DNA of 64,000 bases from Candidatus Binatus soli (GCA_002479255.1 DLMJ01000046.1:62001-126000); one strand, 5' to 3'. Shown: positions 49,301-58,687, numbered from the stretch's first letter. The notes: generated from the sequence alone by a model not told the origin. Translations and numbers: made by a program.

Positions 49301-50952
49301 GAAACCGATCTCAGCTCCCGCACCTTCGGGCGCTTAACTCCCAGCTCCGAGCGGCGCTGTACGGCCGCGCGAATCAAGCCGCGAAACAGCGGATGACATT
49401 CGAGCGGACGCGACTTCAGCTCGGGATGGAACTGGCAGCCGAGAAACCACGGATGCCCCTTCAGCTCCATTATCTCGACCAGGCTATCGTCGGGTGAAGT
49501 GCCGGTCGCGATGAGGCCCACTTTTTCGAGCCTCTCGCGATATGAGTTGTTTACTTCGAAGCGATGGCGATGGCGCTCTGAGATGCGCGCCTTGCGGTAC
49601 AGCGACGCCGCCAGCGAGCCCGACTTCAGCATGCACGGGTACGCGCCCAGGCGCATCGTGCCGCCTTTTTTCGAGACGTCCCTCTGCGACTCCATGATGT
49701 CGATGACGGGGTCGGGCGAGTCCGGCGCGTTCTCGGAGGTGTTGGCTCGCTTGAGGCCGAGCAGGTCGCGCGCCGCCTCGATCACCATCATGTGCAGGCC
49801 GTAGCAGATCCCGAGAATCGGCACGCCGTTTTCGCGGGCGTAGCGGACGGCGCGAATCATGCCCTCGGTGCCGCGCGCGCCGAAGCCGCCCGGAACGATT
49901 ATCGCGTGGGCCTGGGCGAGCCGCTCCTCGACGTTTTGCTTTTCGAGCTCTTCGGAATCAACGTAGTCGATGTTGACCCTGGCCTCATTGCTGATCGCGC
50001 CGTGCGCGATCGCTTCGTGCAGGCTCTTGTACGAATCCTGCAGGTTGACGTATTTGCCGACCACCGCGACGTTGACGGTAACTTTGGGATTTTGCGCGGT
50101 CTTGACGATTCGCCGCCACTTGGAGAGGTTCGGCGCGCCGGTCCAGATGTTGAGCTTCTCGCACACGCGCTGATCGAAACCCTCGTCGTGAAAACGCAGC
50201 GGCACCTCGTAGATCGTCGGCACGTCCGGCGCCGAGATCACGCAGTTCTCCTCGACGTTGCAGAAGTGGGCGATCTTCGCCTTGAGCTTTTGTTCGAGTT
50301 GGCGATCGCATCGGCACAGCAGGATGTCAGGCTGAATCCCGAGCCCGGTCAGCTCTTTGACGCTGTGCTGCGTGGGCTTGGTCTTGAGTTCGCCCGCGGT
50401 GGGGATAAACGGGACCAGCGTCAGGTGCACGTATAGGACATTTTCGCGGCCGAGGTCCCAGCGGAACTCGCGCACGGCTTCCAGGAACGGCAGGCTTTCG
50501 ATATCGCCGACCGTCCCGCCGATCTCGACAATGATCAGGTCCGCGCCCTCGGCGGCGGCGAGGATGCGCCGTTTGATCTCGTCGGTGATATGCGGAATCA
50601 CCTGCACGGTCGCGCCGAGGTAGTCGCCGCGCCGTTCGTTCTGAATAACCGTGTCGTAGATCTGGCCGGTGGTGCAGTTGTTGCGCCGCCCCATCGGAGT
50701 CTGCACGAAGCGCTCGTAATGGCCGAGGTCGAGATCGCTCTCGGTGCCGTCGTCGGTTACGAACACTTCGCCGTGCTGGGTCGGACTCATCGTGCCGGGA
50801 TCCACGTTGATATACGGATCCATCTTCAGCAGCGTGACCTTGAGCCCGCGTGCCTCAAGCAGCGCGCCCAGTGACGCCGCGGCCAATCCCTTGCCGAGTG
50901 ACGAGACCACGCCGCCGGTTACGAAAATAAATTTTGTCTTTCCCCGCTCCAC
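49297..50952 (-). CDS. pyrG: CTP synthase
   Basis: Amidates UTP to CTP, here also supplying CTP for CMP-KDO. The 551-residue protein has an N-terminal synthetase domain (KFIFVTGGVVSSLGKGLAAA, MDPYINVDPGTMSPTQHGEV) and a C-terminal glutamine amidotransferase domain with nucleophile Cys in GICYGLHMM, and His/Glu in CQFHPELKSRP. The usual LCLGMQ-like sequence is replaced by ICYGLHM. I start at the GTG at 50952 with GAGGG 7 bases upstream. It lies 19 bases after kdsB. Confidence 0.94.
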   Translation of the reverse strand: MERGKTKFIFVTGGVVSSLGKGLAAASLGALLEARGLKVTLLKMDPYINVDPGTMSPTQHGEVFVTDDGTESDLDLGHYERFVQTPMGRRNNCTTGQIYDTVIQNERRGDYLGATVQVIPHITDEIKRRILAAAEGADLIIVEIGGTVGDIESLPFLEAVREFRWDLGRENVLYVHLTLVPFIPTAGELKTKPTQHSVKELTGLGIQPDILLCRCDRQLEQKLKAKIAHFCNVEENCVISAPDVPTIYEVPLRFHDEGFDQRVCEKLNIWTGAPNLSKWRRIVKTAQNPKVTVNVAVVGKYVNLQDSYKSLHEAIAHGAISNEARVNIDYVDSEELEKQNVEERLAQAHAIIVPGGFGARGTEGMIRAVRYARENGVPILGICYGLHMMVIEAARDLLGLKRANTSENAPDSPDPVIDIMESQRDVSKKGGTMRLGAYPCMLKSGSLAASLYRKARISERHRHRFEVNNSYRERLEKVGLIATGTSPDDSLVEIMELKGHPWFLGCQFHPELKSRPLECHPLFRGLIRAAVQRRSELGVKRPKVRELRSVS

Positions 50953-50971
50953 GTTGAATCCCTCCCCATCC

Positions 50972-51700
50972 TCAACGAGTTGATTGCGCCGCTGCCGCGC
51001 GGGCGCGCGCAAGGTCGTCCGCGGTATCTACTTCCAGCGAAGGCGCCACCGACTTAACCACTCTGATCGCGTAGCCATGCTCGAGCGCACGCAACTGCTC
51101 GAGCTTTTCCAGGCTCTCCAACACACCCATCGGAAGGGCGGCAAATTTCATGAGGAACTCGCGCCGGTAAGCATAAACACCGATATGGCGCAGCGCCTCT
51201 TTGGGCATCCCGCCGTCACGCGCGTGTGGAATCGGACTTCTCGAAAAGTATAGCGCGTTCCCGTCCGCGCCGCACACGACCTTCACCTTGCTCGGATTCG
51301 TCCATTCGGCCTGATCAACGATCGGCGTCGCTAGCGTCGCCATTTGAATCGACGCGTCCGATCGCATCGCCGCCGCAAGCGCATCCAGATCGGCCGGGGA
51401 AATGAACGGTTGATCGCCCTGCACGCTGAGATAGATATCGGCGTCGAGCTTCGAGGCGACCTCGGCGATTCGATCGGTGCCGCTCTGATGCGCCGGCGAG
51501 GTCATGATTGCTTCGCCGCCCGCCGCGCGCACGGGCGCCGCGATTCGTTCATCGTCGGTCGCAACGATCACGCGCCCAACCGACTTTGCCTTCGACGCCT
51601 GCCGCCACACCCGGACGACCATCGGCACTCCCGCGATCTCCGCCAGCGCCTTTGCGGGCAGGCGGGAAGACGCGTACCGCGCCGGTACGACGGCGATCAC
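50972..51700 (-). CDS. kdsB: CMP-KDO synthetase (3-deoxy-manno-octulosonate cytidylyltransferase)
   Basis: Activates KDO with CTP. The 242-residue protein starts IAVVPARYASSRLPAKALAE and contains GRVIVATDDERIAAPVRAAG, IYLSVQGDQPFISPADLD and GVYAYRREFLMKFAALP, all of the KdsB family. It is the first gene of the long reverse run kdsB-pyrG-kdsA-lptC-lptA-rpoN-hpf-ptsN-rapZ. The 570-base region upstream is non-coding and should hold the promoter. Confidence 0.94.
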   Translation of the reverse strand: MIAVVPARYASSRLPAKALAEIAGVPMVVRVWRQASKAKSVGRVIVATDDERIAAPVRAAGGEAIMTSPAHQSGTDRIAEVASKLDADIYLSVQGDQPFISPADLDALAAAMRSDASIQMATLATPIVDQAEWTNPSKVKVVCGADGNALYFSRSPIPHARDGGMPKEALRHIGVYAYRREFLMKFAALPMGVLESLEKLEQLRALEHGYAIRVVKSVAPSLEVDTADDLARARAAAAQSTR

Positions 51701-52273
51701 TGAGAGGTCGGCCAGAAACTTTCTCCGCTGTTCGAGTTTGTCGATCCGAGGGGCACGTACATTGGTAACTGACCGCCGCGGCGTTTGTCAATTTCGCGCG
51801 CGCCGATTGCCAACACCCACAAATAAACGGGCGCCCCGGTTGCAAAACCTGAGGGCTGTCGAATGGCAGGCACTGGTTCAGTTTGGATGAAGGGGATGAT
51901 CTATTCAGCCTGCCCCCCGGCAGATGCAGCGTGCTATGCGTACTCTATGGTCAACCGCCAGGATATCCCGTACTCGCTGGGCTCGCCCGAAATCAGGCGA
52001 CTCCGCTTCCCGCGGAATTAATTTTGACGGAACGAAACTATCCTTAGATGGCAGCCGTCCCAAAACCACTACTAATGGTATGAATTTCTCTTTTCGGCTC
52101 TTTTTCGATCAATCAGAATCGGGCCCGTCGCAGTCTTCCGGTCGACGAACTGAACCAGTACCGGCTCGATTACCAACACTTCGCCGATCCTGCCGGGCCG
52201 CCCGGCGTCACAAACAAACGGGCGGCCCCGGATTGGGCCGCCCATCGAAAAGAAATCGCGACGCGCGCGCGAA
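51701..52273. other. Intergenic stretch between kdsB and the DacC-linked miniprotein
   Basis: About 570 bases without a supportable gene. Short open frames on both strands have no domain or good ribosome binding site. The only clear element is the terminator-like hairpin at 52217-52243. It should contain the promoter of the kdsB run on the reverse strand, but no convincing -35/-10 pair stands out. I found no tRNA or known small RNA by eye. Confidence 0.6.
52217..52243 (-). terminator. Terminator-like hairpin after the DacC-linked miniprotein
   Basis: GGGCGGCCC (52220-52228) pairs with GGGCCGCCC (52235-52243), with a six-base loop. On the reverse strand the hairpin is followed by GTTTGTTTG. 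It stands 31 bases after the miniprotein stop codon, so it likely ends the TPR-dacC-miniprotein transcript. Confidence 0.7.
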
Positions 52274-52399
52274 CTACTTGCCGCGAATACGGGTCCGCCG
52301 CATCTTGCGCAGCCGTGACTTCGCCTGATGCGGATCGCTCTTCTTCTTTCGCGCAAGTTTGCGATTGCGCCGATTTCGCTGCTTCGAGGCTACCTTCAT
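52274..52399 (-). CDS. Basic 41-residue miniprotein coupled to dacC (bS22/AURKAIP1-like)
   Basis: A very small gene encoding MKVASKQRNRRNRKLARKKK then SDPHQAKSRLRKMRRTRIRG-K. More than half of the residues are Lys/Arg. AGGAG stands 5 bases before the ATG, and the ATG overlaps the dacC stop (ATGA), giving translational coupling. The composition recalls the small AURKAIP1/COX24-type ribosomal proteins, but the match is by eye only. It is followed by a strong hairpin. The coupling to a wall enzyme is unexpected. Confidence 0.7.
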   Translation of the reverse strand: MKVASKQRNRRNRKLARKKKSDPHQAKSRLRKMRRTRIRGK

Positions 52400-53658
52400 T
52401 GGTTCTCCTGGTTCGGATTATACGTCGGCGGCGCCGATGCGTTGTACGCCTCGCCCGGTCCCGTCTGCCGGGCGGCAAACGCGATCGGACTTATCGCCAT
52501 CACTTCCGTCATCGCCTGCCCCTGGTCCTGCACGATCACTCGTCCCAGCGGTTCTCCCGACGTAACCGGCCCGTCGATTGCCGGCGGTACATCGTACACC
52601 AGCGTGACCGCCGAGGCATCGGCCTTCCGCACCACAACTTTGAGATCGCTCGCCGCGACCGGTTGAATCAGCGGACCCGAACTGACCTGCACCTGTACCG
52701 GAAGCGGCTGGCCGGACTTGAGCAGCGGCACCGAGGTGAATTGCTCGAAGCCCCACTCCATCACTTTCGCCGCCTGCGCAAAGCGTTGCTGATTCGACGG
52801 TGCGCCAAGAATCACCGCGATCAGCCGCATGTTGCCGCGCTTGGCCGTGGTCGTGACGTTGAATCCGGCCTGATACGTGAATCCGGTCTTGAGCCCGTCG
52901 CACCCTTCGAAACGGCCGATCAGATGGTTGGTATTGTTCAGCACGCAGACGCCGTTGTCGAAATCCATCTTCTCTTGGCTCGACCACATCAGCAGGTTGG
53001 TCTCGCGGATGATCGCGCGGCCCACCATGGCGAGATCGTAGGCGTCGGTGCGATCGGCGTCATGAGTCGGACGCGGCGGCAGTCCATCGACGGTCTGATA
53101 CTCCGTATGCATCATTCCGAGTTCGCGCGCCCGCTCGTTCATCATGCGGACCATCGCTTCGACCGATCCGCCGATCTTTTCGGCGACTGCGACCGCGGCG
53201 TCATTGGCCGATTTGACGAGCGCCGCTTTCATCAACTCGCGCAGCGGATAAACGTCGCCCTGCTTGAGGCCGACGCGCGAGCCGCCGGTATGCGCGGAGC
53301 GTTCGGAAATTCTGACCAACTCATCGGACTTGAAACGACCGGCGTTGATCTGCTCCTGCGCGACCAGCAGGAGCATCATCTTGGCCATCGAGGCCGGCGG
53401 CCACTCCATGTCGGCGTTGTACGCCATCAGCACGCGGCCGCTGTCGGCATCTTCGAGCAGCGCACCCTTGTAGAGTGGCGCTCCCGTCGCGCTTGCCGTC
53501 CGCTTCGAGCGGACCGCCTTATGCCGGCGCGATTGCACTGTCGCGCCCGCGGGCAACGCCGCGAACACGACGGCCGCGCTCAACATCACCGCCGAGCCAA
53601 ACAAGACTGCGGATTTTAAATTAACGATTGCCCGCCTCCACCTACCCAATTCCACCAC
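52396..53658 (-). CDS. dacC: D-alanyl-D-alanine carboxypeptidase (PBP5/6-type)
   Basis: Penicillin-binding-type peptidase of 420 residues that trims D-Ala from peptidoglycan stem peptides. I start it at the GTG at 53658 because AGAGG is 8 bases upstream; the frame is open further 5'. A signal sequence follows (VNLKSAVLFGSAVMLSAAVV). The catalytic motifs are SMAK (in WPPASMAKMM), SAN (VKSANDAAVA) and KTG (DGLKTGFT). The C-terminal beta-domain (VQVQVSSGPLIQPVAA...) lacks an obvious amphipathic membrane anchor. It is between a TPR-protein gene and the coupled miniprotein. Confidence 0.9.
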   Translation of the reverse strand: MVELGRWRRAIVNLKSAVLFGSAVMLSAAVVFAALPAGATVQSRRHKAVRSKRTASATGAPLYKGALLEDADSGRVLMAYNADMEWPPASMAKMMLLLVAQEQINAGRFKSDELVRISERSAHTGGSRVGLKQGDVYPLRELMKAALVKSANDAAVAVAEKIGGSVEAMVRMMNERARELGMMHTEYQTVDGLPPRPTHDADRTDAYDLAMVGRAIIRETNLLMWSSQEKMDFDNGVCVLNNTNHLIGRFEGCDGLKTGFTYQAGFNVTTTAKRGNMRLIAVILGAPSNQQRFAQAAKVMEWGFEQFTSVPLLKSGQPLPVQVQVSSGPLIQPVAASDLKVVVRKADASAVTLVYDVPPAIDGPVTSGEPLGRVIVQDQGQAMTEVMAISPIAFAARQTGPGEAYNASAPPTYNPNQENQ

Positions 53659-53695
53659 CGGTTTGTCCTCTGCCGTAATCCGATTCGCCGCACTT

Positions 53696-54406
53696 CTAAG
53701 GAATGCGTATGAACCCGCTTGAGTCGGGCGCACCCTTCGAGCCGCTGCTTTCGACGTGTTGCAGAATCGCGAGGTTGGTCCGCGCCGGCGCGTAATTGGG
53801 AATCTCACCAACCAGTTCTTTCCATTCCTGGCTCGCTCTGACGTACTTGCCTTCCTCGGCGTAGATTGCGCCGAGCGTGTTGCGCGCGTCCGGTTGACTC
53901 GGATCTATTTGCAGCGACAGTAGCGCTTCCTGCTCGGCTTGTGCGAGCGCTCCGCGCCGCTCATATGCGAGTGCGAGGTTGAAATGCGTCTCGGGCCGTT
54001 CCGGTCCGAGCAGCGCCGCCAGCCGCAGCACTTGAGTCGCGTCGCGAGTCTGCCCGCTTTCGAGGTAGAGCAGGCCGAGGTTCAGGAACAACTGCCAGTC
54101 ATCGAGGCCAAGACCGATCGCCTTCTGATACTCGGCGAGTTCCTGGCGATGCTGTCCGACGACGCCGTACGCGAAGCCCAAGTGGTAATGTGCGAGCGCG
54201 TTGGTTGGATTATGGTTGATAACTATGCGATGACGGCGGATTGCCTCGGGGTAATCTTCCATACCCAGAAAGTAGTCCGCCAGCGGATCGCAAACTTGCT
54301 CGTCGTAAGAACTGCTTTTGGCGCTAGCCCGCGCGCTGATCGGCGACTGGAGTACCAGCGCGATCAGAACCAAAAGACAAATGCTCGAACTGCGACAGCT
54401 CAACAA
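53696..54406 (-). CDS. Exported TPR-repeat protein
   Basis: A 236-residue protein with a signal peptide (SSICLLVLIALVLQSPISARA) and about four to five tetratricopeptide repeats: NPTNALAHYHLGFAYGVVGQ, DDWQLFLNLGLLYLESGQ, RPETHFNLALAYERRGALAQ, QPDARNTLGAIYAEEGKYV. TPR superhelices bind other proteins. It precedes dacC by 37 bases, so it may help organise wall enzymes in the periplasm; that is inference. Confidence 0.82.
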   Translation of the reverse strand: MLSCRSSSICLLVLIALVLQSPISARASAKSSSYDEQVCDPLADYFLGMEDYPEAIRRHRIVINHNPTNALAHYHLGFAYGVVGQHRQELAEYQKAIGLGLDDWQLFLNLGLLYLESGQTRDATQVLRLAALLGPERPETHFNLALAYERRGALAQAEQEALLSLQIDPSQPDARNTLGAIYAEEGKYVRASQEWKELVGEIPNYAPARTNLAILQHVESSGSKGAPDSSGFIRIP

Positions 54407-54694
54407 CTTATTATCTCCCGCGGCCCGCGGCCCGCGTCCCGCAGGAAGAAATCCGATGCTAGCAGGAATTTTCGATTAAAAAAAACGCGCAGCGTGTTTT
54501 GGACGCCGCCCGCAGGAAAAAAAAGCGTCGTGCCAGCCGTGGACCGGATAAATCCGCGTTCGCGCGGCCGGCCGGACGCCGGAGGCAAAGCCGTCTCCGC
54601 CCCCCGACCCTGGGTGGATCGATGTACCTTAAGCGATTCGATCCAGGGCGGCTGCCAATGCAACCGCCCTTGTGGTTATCAAGCCTGAGCGAAA
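54407..54694. other. Intergenic region with AT-rich hairpin-like sequence
   Basis: On the reverse strand an ACGC-TGC-GCGT hairpin is followed by eight Ts (about 54474-54495), a weak terminator candidate for the Ala-rich exported protein gene. AGGGCGG (54645-54651) and CCGCCCT (54664-54670) form another short hairpin. No gene is visible. Confidence 0.45.
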
Positions 54695-54988
54695 TTACGG
54701 AGTAGCGGGAGCCGGAGCGGCTGCGCCACCAGCCGCTGCACCGGCCGATTTGCCTGCCGCTGCGCCTGCCTCGGCACCGGCTGCTGAGCCAGCCGCCGCG
54801 CCTGCTTCGACCGCCTTCTTGTGGCGATGATGTTTCTTCTTGGCTGCCGCCGTCGATGCTGCCGCGGCCGGGGCTGCCGCGCTCGCCTCCGCCGCTGGCG
54901 CTGCAGGCGGGGCGTCTTGGGCGAAAGCCGGCATCGCCAACGCGGCGGCGAAGAAAGCTGCGGAAAGGATTGAAAGGGTGCGCTTCAT
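54695..54988 (-). CDS. Ala-rich exported protein
   Basis: A 97-residue protein with a clear signal peptide (TLSILSAAFFAAALAMPAFAQ). The mature part consists almost wholly of Ala, Pro and Gly (for example APPAAPAAEASAAAPAAAAS), interrupted by a basic KKKHHRHKK segment. It has no recognisable fold and is probably disordered in the periplasm. The His/Lys patch could bind metal or polyanions; that is speculation. Confidence 0.65.
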   Translation of the reverse strand: MKRTLSILSAAFFAAALAMPAFAQDAPPAAPAAEASAAAPAAAASTAAAKKKHHRHKKAVEAGAAAGSAAGAEAGAAAGKSAGAAAGGAAAPAPATP

Positions 54989-55180
54989 ACTCTTGGATCT
55001 CCTTGATCTGGGCGGCCCTTAATGGGCCGCAATGTGACTATTAGGGCTATTGCTATACCCGTGCCATCGGGGTTTCCGCAAGATCCCTACGGAACGACAA
55101 GGTAATTTCGCCGGGCGGACGGTCCCCGATGACGCAATCGGTCTATCGTCTATCCGCTTTGCGTCTGCGTTTGTCTCCTT

Positions 55181-55927
55181 TCACGGTCGCCCCGGACCCC
55201 CATATCCTCGCCCCTGGCGCTCAGCTCTGAGCTCTCTATATAGCGCTATTAGCTCCTTAAACGCCCGCGCGACCACTTTGAGATTGGCGCCCGACTGCTC
55301 GCCCGTCAGCCGGGGCAGATGCTTTACGTCCACCTCTATTACCTTTGCGTTACGGCCCGCCAGCCGCGCCATCAGCTCAGTCGAGATCATCGCGCCATGC
55401 GCCCGCAAATCCATCCCCTCGAGCTTCTCGCGCTTGAACAATTTGAAGCCGCAATCGATATCGCTGATGGTGATGCCGAGTAGAACACGAACCAGAACCG
55501 TCCACGCCTTGCCGTTGATTCTGCGAATCAGATGGTCGGCACGGCGCACTCGGTGCCCGGCAACAACGTCGTATTCGGGAACAAATGGCGTCAAACGCTC
55601 CAGATCTGAAGGATCGAACTGCCCATCGCCGTCGCATAGCAGCACGTACTGCTTGGTCGCCGCCCGGATTCCGGAGATTACCGCACCGCCGTAGCCCTTG
55701 TTGGTAGGATGACGCACGACCTTGACGTGCGAATCCTCCGCGGCGAGGCGCTCGGCGATCTCGCCGGTGCGATCGCGGCTGCCGTCGTCGACCACGATTA
55801 CCTCGAAGTCGTCTGCGACACGCGGCAATTCGGCCAGGTATGAGCGCACGACGCGCTCGACGTTGCCTTCCTCGTTATGCGACGGCAGGAAAACGCTGAT
55901 TGCGGGGATTCGGACCGGGGAGCTCAC
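55181..55927 (-). CDS. Family 2 glycosyltransferase (dolichyl-phosphate-mannose-synthase-like)
   Basis: A 248-residue GT-A glycosyltransferase. ISVFLPSHNEEGNVERVVRS, VIVVDDGSRDRTGEIAERLA and LLCDGDGQFDPSDLERL contain the nucleotide- and metal-binding residues (DDGS, DGDGQF), and DIDCGFKLFKRE is the typical acceptor motif. There is no C-terminal transmembrane pair, so it would be a soluble or peripheral enzyme, likely adding a sugar to a polyprenyl phosphate. The next gene on the strand is a flavin reductase 15 bases upstream. Confidence 0.88.
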   Translation of the reverse strand: MSSPVRIPAISVFLPSHNEEGNVERVVRSYLAELPRVADDFEVIVVDDGSRDRTGEIAERLAAEDSHVKVVRHPTNKGYGGAVISGIRAATKQYVLLCDGDGQFDPSDLERLTPFVPEYDVVAGHRVRRADHLIRRINGKAWTVLVRVLLGITISDIDCGFKLFKREKLEGMDLRAHGAMISTELMARLAGRNAKVIEVDVKHLPRLTGEQSGANLKVVARAFKELIALYRELRAERQGRGYGGPGRP

Positions 55928-55942
55928 GTTGGCATGGGCGAT

Positions 55943-56422
55943 CTAGTCGCCGAGCTCACGGTATCCGCCGCGGAAAAACAGCAGCGGCTTGCCCTCGTGG
56001 GGCGTTTCGGCCTGCTCGACCTCGCCGATGTAAATGGTATGGTCGCCGCCGTCGATCGCGCTGGTCACTTTGCACTCGAGATAAGCGAGCGCACCGTCGA
56101 GGATCGGGGCGCCGTTCGCGCCAATTTTGTGACTGACGCCCTCGAATTTGTTGCCGCCGCTGATCGCGAATTTGCGCGACACCGCTTCCTGGTCGCAGGC
56201 CAGTATATTGACGGTGAAGATTTTGCTCTCCTCGAAGCAGGGATAGCTCTCGGCCTTCTTGTCCACGCAAACCAGGGCCAGCGGAGGAACCAGCGAGACC
56301 GACGTAAACGCGTTGGCAGTCAGGCCGTGCAGCTCACCCGAGCTGCGACGCGACGTGACCACGGTAACGCCGGTTGCGAAATGACCCATCACGCGCCGCA
56401 GTTCGTTCTTTTCGATTGCCAT
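55943..56422 (-). CDS. Flavin reductase-like domain protein
   Basis: A 159-residue FMN-binding protein of the flavin reductase family. HFATGVTVVTSRRSSGELHG, LTANAFTSVSLVPPLALVCV, FTVNILACDQEAVSRKFA and IDGGDHTIYIGEVEQAE are the family pattern. Members supply reduced flavin to two-component monooxygenases. The HpaB-family protein encoded at 24082-25512 would be a possible partner in principle, but no linkage is seen. Start ATG at 56422. Confidence 0.87.
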   Translation of the reverse strand: MAIEKNELRRVMGHFATGVTVVTSRRSSGELHGLTANAFTSVSLVPPLALVCVDKKAESYPCFEESKIFTVNILACDQEAVSRKFAISGGNKFEGVSHKIGANGAPILDGALAYLECKVTSAIDGGDHTIYIGEVEQAETPHEGKPLLFFRGGYRELGD

Positions 56423-56639
56423 CCAAATCTCTCTGCGCGCAGATGCTATCAGACGATTTTGCCGACCGTCAAAGCGCAAAGCGCGGCCGCGCGCGAGGTT
56501 GTTGTCCGTCGATGAATGCTCCCGGCAATGCTCGCCGATAAAAAAAATCGCAGATTGACGCTACTTTACAATTGACCTGGACACCAAGCGTTCCCAAGAT
56601 AGAGAATGTGACCGCGATGCTGGAGCTTTGCTGGAGTTG

Positions 56640-57455
56640 ATGGGCCGGATTGTTGGATCGATCGCCGCCGGATTGGTCGTTGCGGCCATAGTCATGATGT
56701 GCGCCGCCGAGCCCGGGCGTGCCGAATCCTCGGCGGCGATCATGTTGCAGGACGTGCCGATCACCGCCGGCGACGCGGAGAAAGCAGGCACAATGCCGCC
56801 GCCTCCGCCCTACGATCCGACCGCGGTGAAATACGTCGATCCGGGGATGCCGACGCCCGATCCGCGGGCGACTCTCACTCCGACGCCGACCGCGACGCCA
56901 ACTCCTCCCGCGCAGGTGAAAATCGACGGGGTCCGGACCGATCGCGTGCCGACTCCGGGTCAACTTCTCTTCAAAGCGACGCGCGACATAACTTTCATGG
57001 ATCCGCTCAGTTGGTCGGTGAATATTTTCAAAAAGCGCCACCAGTTGATCGTCTATTACAAAGGCCGGATGTTTAAGAACTACCAGGCCGTGTTCGGGCG
57101 CAGCTTCGAGCCCGGCACGAAACTGTGGGAAGGGGACCGGCGCACGCCCGAAGGCGTTTACACGATCGTCGGGAAGCATCCGAGTCGCCGCTGGGGTTGG
57201 TTCCTGACGCTGAACTATCCAAACCTGCTTGACCGGCGCCGCTACGAAGAACTGCGCGACGGCGGCGCGGTGCCGAGCGAAGACGGCCATCCGGTTGGAA
57301 TGGGCGGCAGAATCGGAATCCATGGCACCGACGAACCGCTGCTGAACAGAGGCAATATCAACTGGACCACGGGATGCATCTCGGTGGACGACGAAGATGT
57401 CGAAGAGCTGAAGCGGCTGCTCCCCGACGGCACGGTAGTGATAATCAAACCCTAG
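56640..57455 (+). CDS. L,D-transpeptidase (YkuD) with Pro/Thr linker
   Basis: Exported wall cross-linking enzyme of 271 residues. A hydrophobic N-terminal segment (IVGSIAAGLVVAAIVMMCAA) is followed by a linker with TLTPTPTATPTPP, then the YkuD catalytic domain: QLIVYYKGRMFKNYQAVFGR, RTPEGVYTIVGKHP, and the active-site motif GIHGTDEPLLNRGNINWTTG ending in CISV, with the nucleophile Cys. YkuD enzymes make 3-3 cross-links or anchor lipoproteins to peptidoglycan. The ATG at 56640 has GGAG only 3 bases upstream; a TTG at 56628 is an alternative. Its stop overlaps nuoD by 4 bases. Confidence 0.85.
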   Translation: MGRIVGSIAAGLVVAAIVMMCAAEPGRAESSAAIMLQDVPITAGDAEKAGTMPPPPPYDPTAVKYVDPGMPTPDPRATLTPTPTATPTPPAQVKIDGVRTDRVPTPGQLLFKATRDITFMDPLSWSVNIFKKRHQLIVYYKGRMFKNYQAVFGRSFEPGTKLWEGDRRTPEGVYTIVGKHPSRRWGWFLTLNYPNLLDRRRYEELRDGGAVPSEDGHPVGMGGRIGIHGTDEPLLNRGNINWTTGCISVDDEDVEELKRLLPDGTVVIIKP

Positions 57456-58666
57456 CGATCGCACTCTCCGCCGACCATGTTGATCATATCGAACGTCGTG
57501 ATGATGTCCGGGATCATGTGGCCGATGAGCATCTTGTTGAGCGCGCCCATGCCGAGAAAGCACGGCGGCCGCACGCGCACGCGATATGGCCGGCCGCTGC
57601 CGTCGCTCACGATGTAAAAGCCCAACTCGCCGTTGGCGGCCTCGACCGCCTGGTAAACCTCGCCGGCGGGCACGTGGATGCCCTCCATGATCAGCTTGAA
57701 GTGGTTCATCAGGCCTTCGATCGAGTTGTACACCTTCTGCTTTTCGGGCAGGACAACCCCGGGATCGGTGATCATGACGGGACCTTCGGGCAGCGTCGCG
57801 AGCGCTTGCTCGATGATACGCTTGGACTGATACATCTCCTGGAAGCGGACGTTGAAGCGATCGTAATTGTCGCCGCGGTCTCCCGTCGGGACCTCGAACT
57901 CCATCCGGTCATACACCAGGTACGGATGCGCCTTGCGAACGTCGTACGACACGCCGGCCGCGCGCAGCAGCGGACCACTCAGCCCGTAGGAGATTGCCTC
58001 CTGCTTCGATAACTTCCCGATCCCCGCCATCCGGTCGATGAATATGCGGTTGCGGCTGAGCAGCTTGTCGCAGTCGGCGAGAACCTGATCGAGGCGCGCG
58101 AACGAAGATTTGATCCGATCGGTGAAGTCCGCCGGCAGGTCATGGGTCACGCCGCCGACGCGGCACCATGTCACGGTGACTCGCGCGCCGGTCACAGCCT
58201 CGATCAAGTCGTAGAGAAACTCGCGCGCCTCCATCATGTAGAACAGAACGGTCTGCGCGCCCATCTCCATCGCCCCCGCACCGAGGCAGGTCATATGGTC
58301 TGTGATGCGCGAAACTTCGCTCATGATCAGGCGCACGTACTTGCATCGCTCAGTCGTGTCGATGCCGAGCAGGCGCTCGACGGCGAGCGCGAAGCCGACG
58401 TTGTTGATGCAGGGCGAGGCGTAATTCAGGCGGTCGGTGTAGGGGAAGCATTGTGTCCAGGTCCCCTGCTCGCACATTTTTTCGAATCCGCGATGCAGGA
58501 ATCCGACCTCGACGTCGCAATCGACGATCCGCTCGCCGTCGAGCTTGAGGTTGAGCTTGATGGTGCCGTGGGTAGTGGGATGCGACGGCCCCATCTGGAG
58601 TTCCATGATCTCGTCGGAGGGGTCCGACGGTACGATTTTGTCCTTCCAGCGCGCCGGTAGTGCCAT
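57452..58666 (-). CDS. nuoD: NADH-quinone oxidoreductase subunit D
   Basis: Peripheral 49-kDa-type subunit of complex I, 404 residues. Family motifs: GPSHPTTHGTIKLNLKLDGE, CDVEVGFLHRGFEKMCE, PYTDRLNYASPCINN, EVSRITDHMTCLGAGAMEMG, and the C-terminal INMVGGECDR that ends in the conserved Arg. It forms the quinone site with NuoB and NuoH. Gene order on this strand is nuoA-nuoC-nuoD; nuoB is not between A and C. No nuoE-N follows, because the next gene is a convergent transpeptidase. Confidence 0.95.
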   Translation of the reverse strand: MALPARWKDKIVPSDPSDEIMELQMGPSHPTTHGTIKLNLKLDGERIVDCDVEVGFLHRGFEKMCEQGTWTQCFPYTDRLNYASPCINNVGFALAVERLLGIDTTERCKYVRLIMSEVSRITDHMTCLGAGAMEMGAQTVLFYMMEAREFLYDLIEAVTGARVTVTWCRVGGVTHDLPADFTDRIKSSFARLDQVLADCDKLLSRNRIFIDRMAGIGKLSKQEAISYGLSGPLLRAAGVSYDVRKAHPYLVYDRMEFEVPTGDRGDNYDRFNVRFQEMYQSKRIIEQALATLPEGPVMITDPGVVLPEKQKVYNSIEGLMNHFKLIMEGIHVPAGEVYQAVEAANGELGFYIVSDGSGRPYRVRVRPPCFLGMGALNKMLIGHMIPDIITTFDMINMVGGECDR

Positions 58667-58687
58667 GGCTTGTATCGGGTCGTGTCT

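Noticed and set aside
51701..52273. tRNA or known small RNA in the 570-base gap
   Set aside because: No cloverleaf with a GTTCRANNC arm or other recognisable RNA was found by eye.
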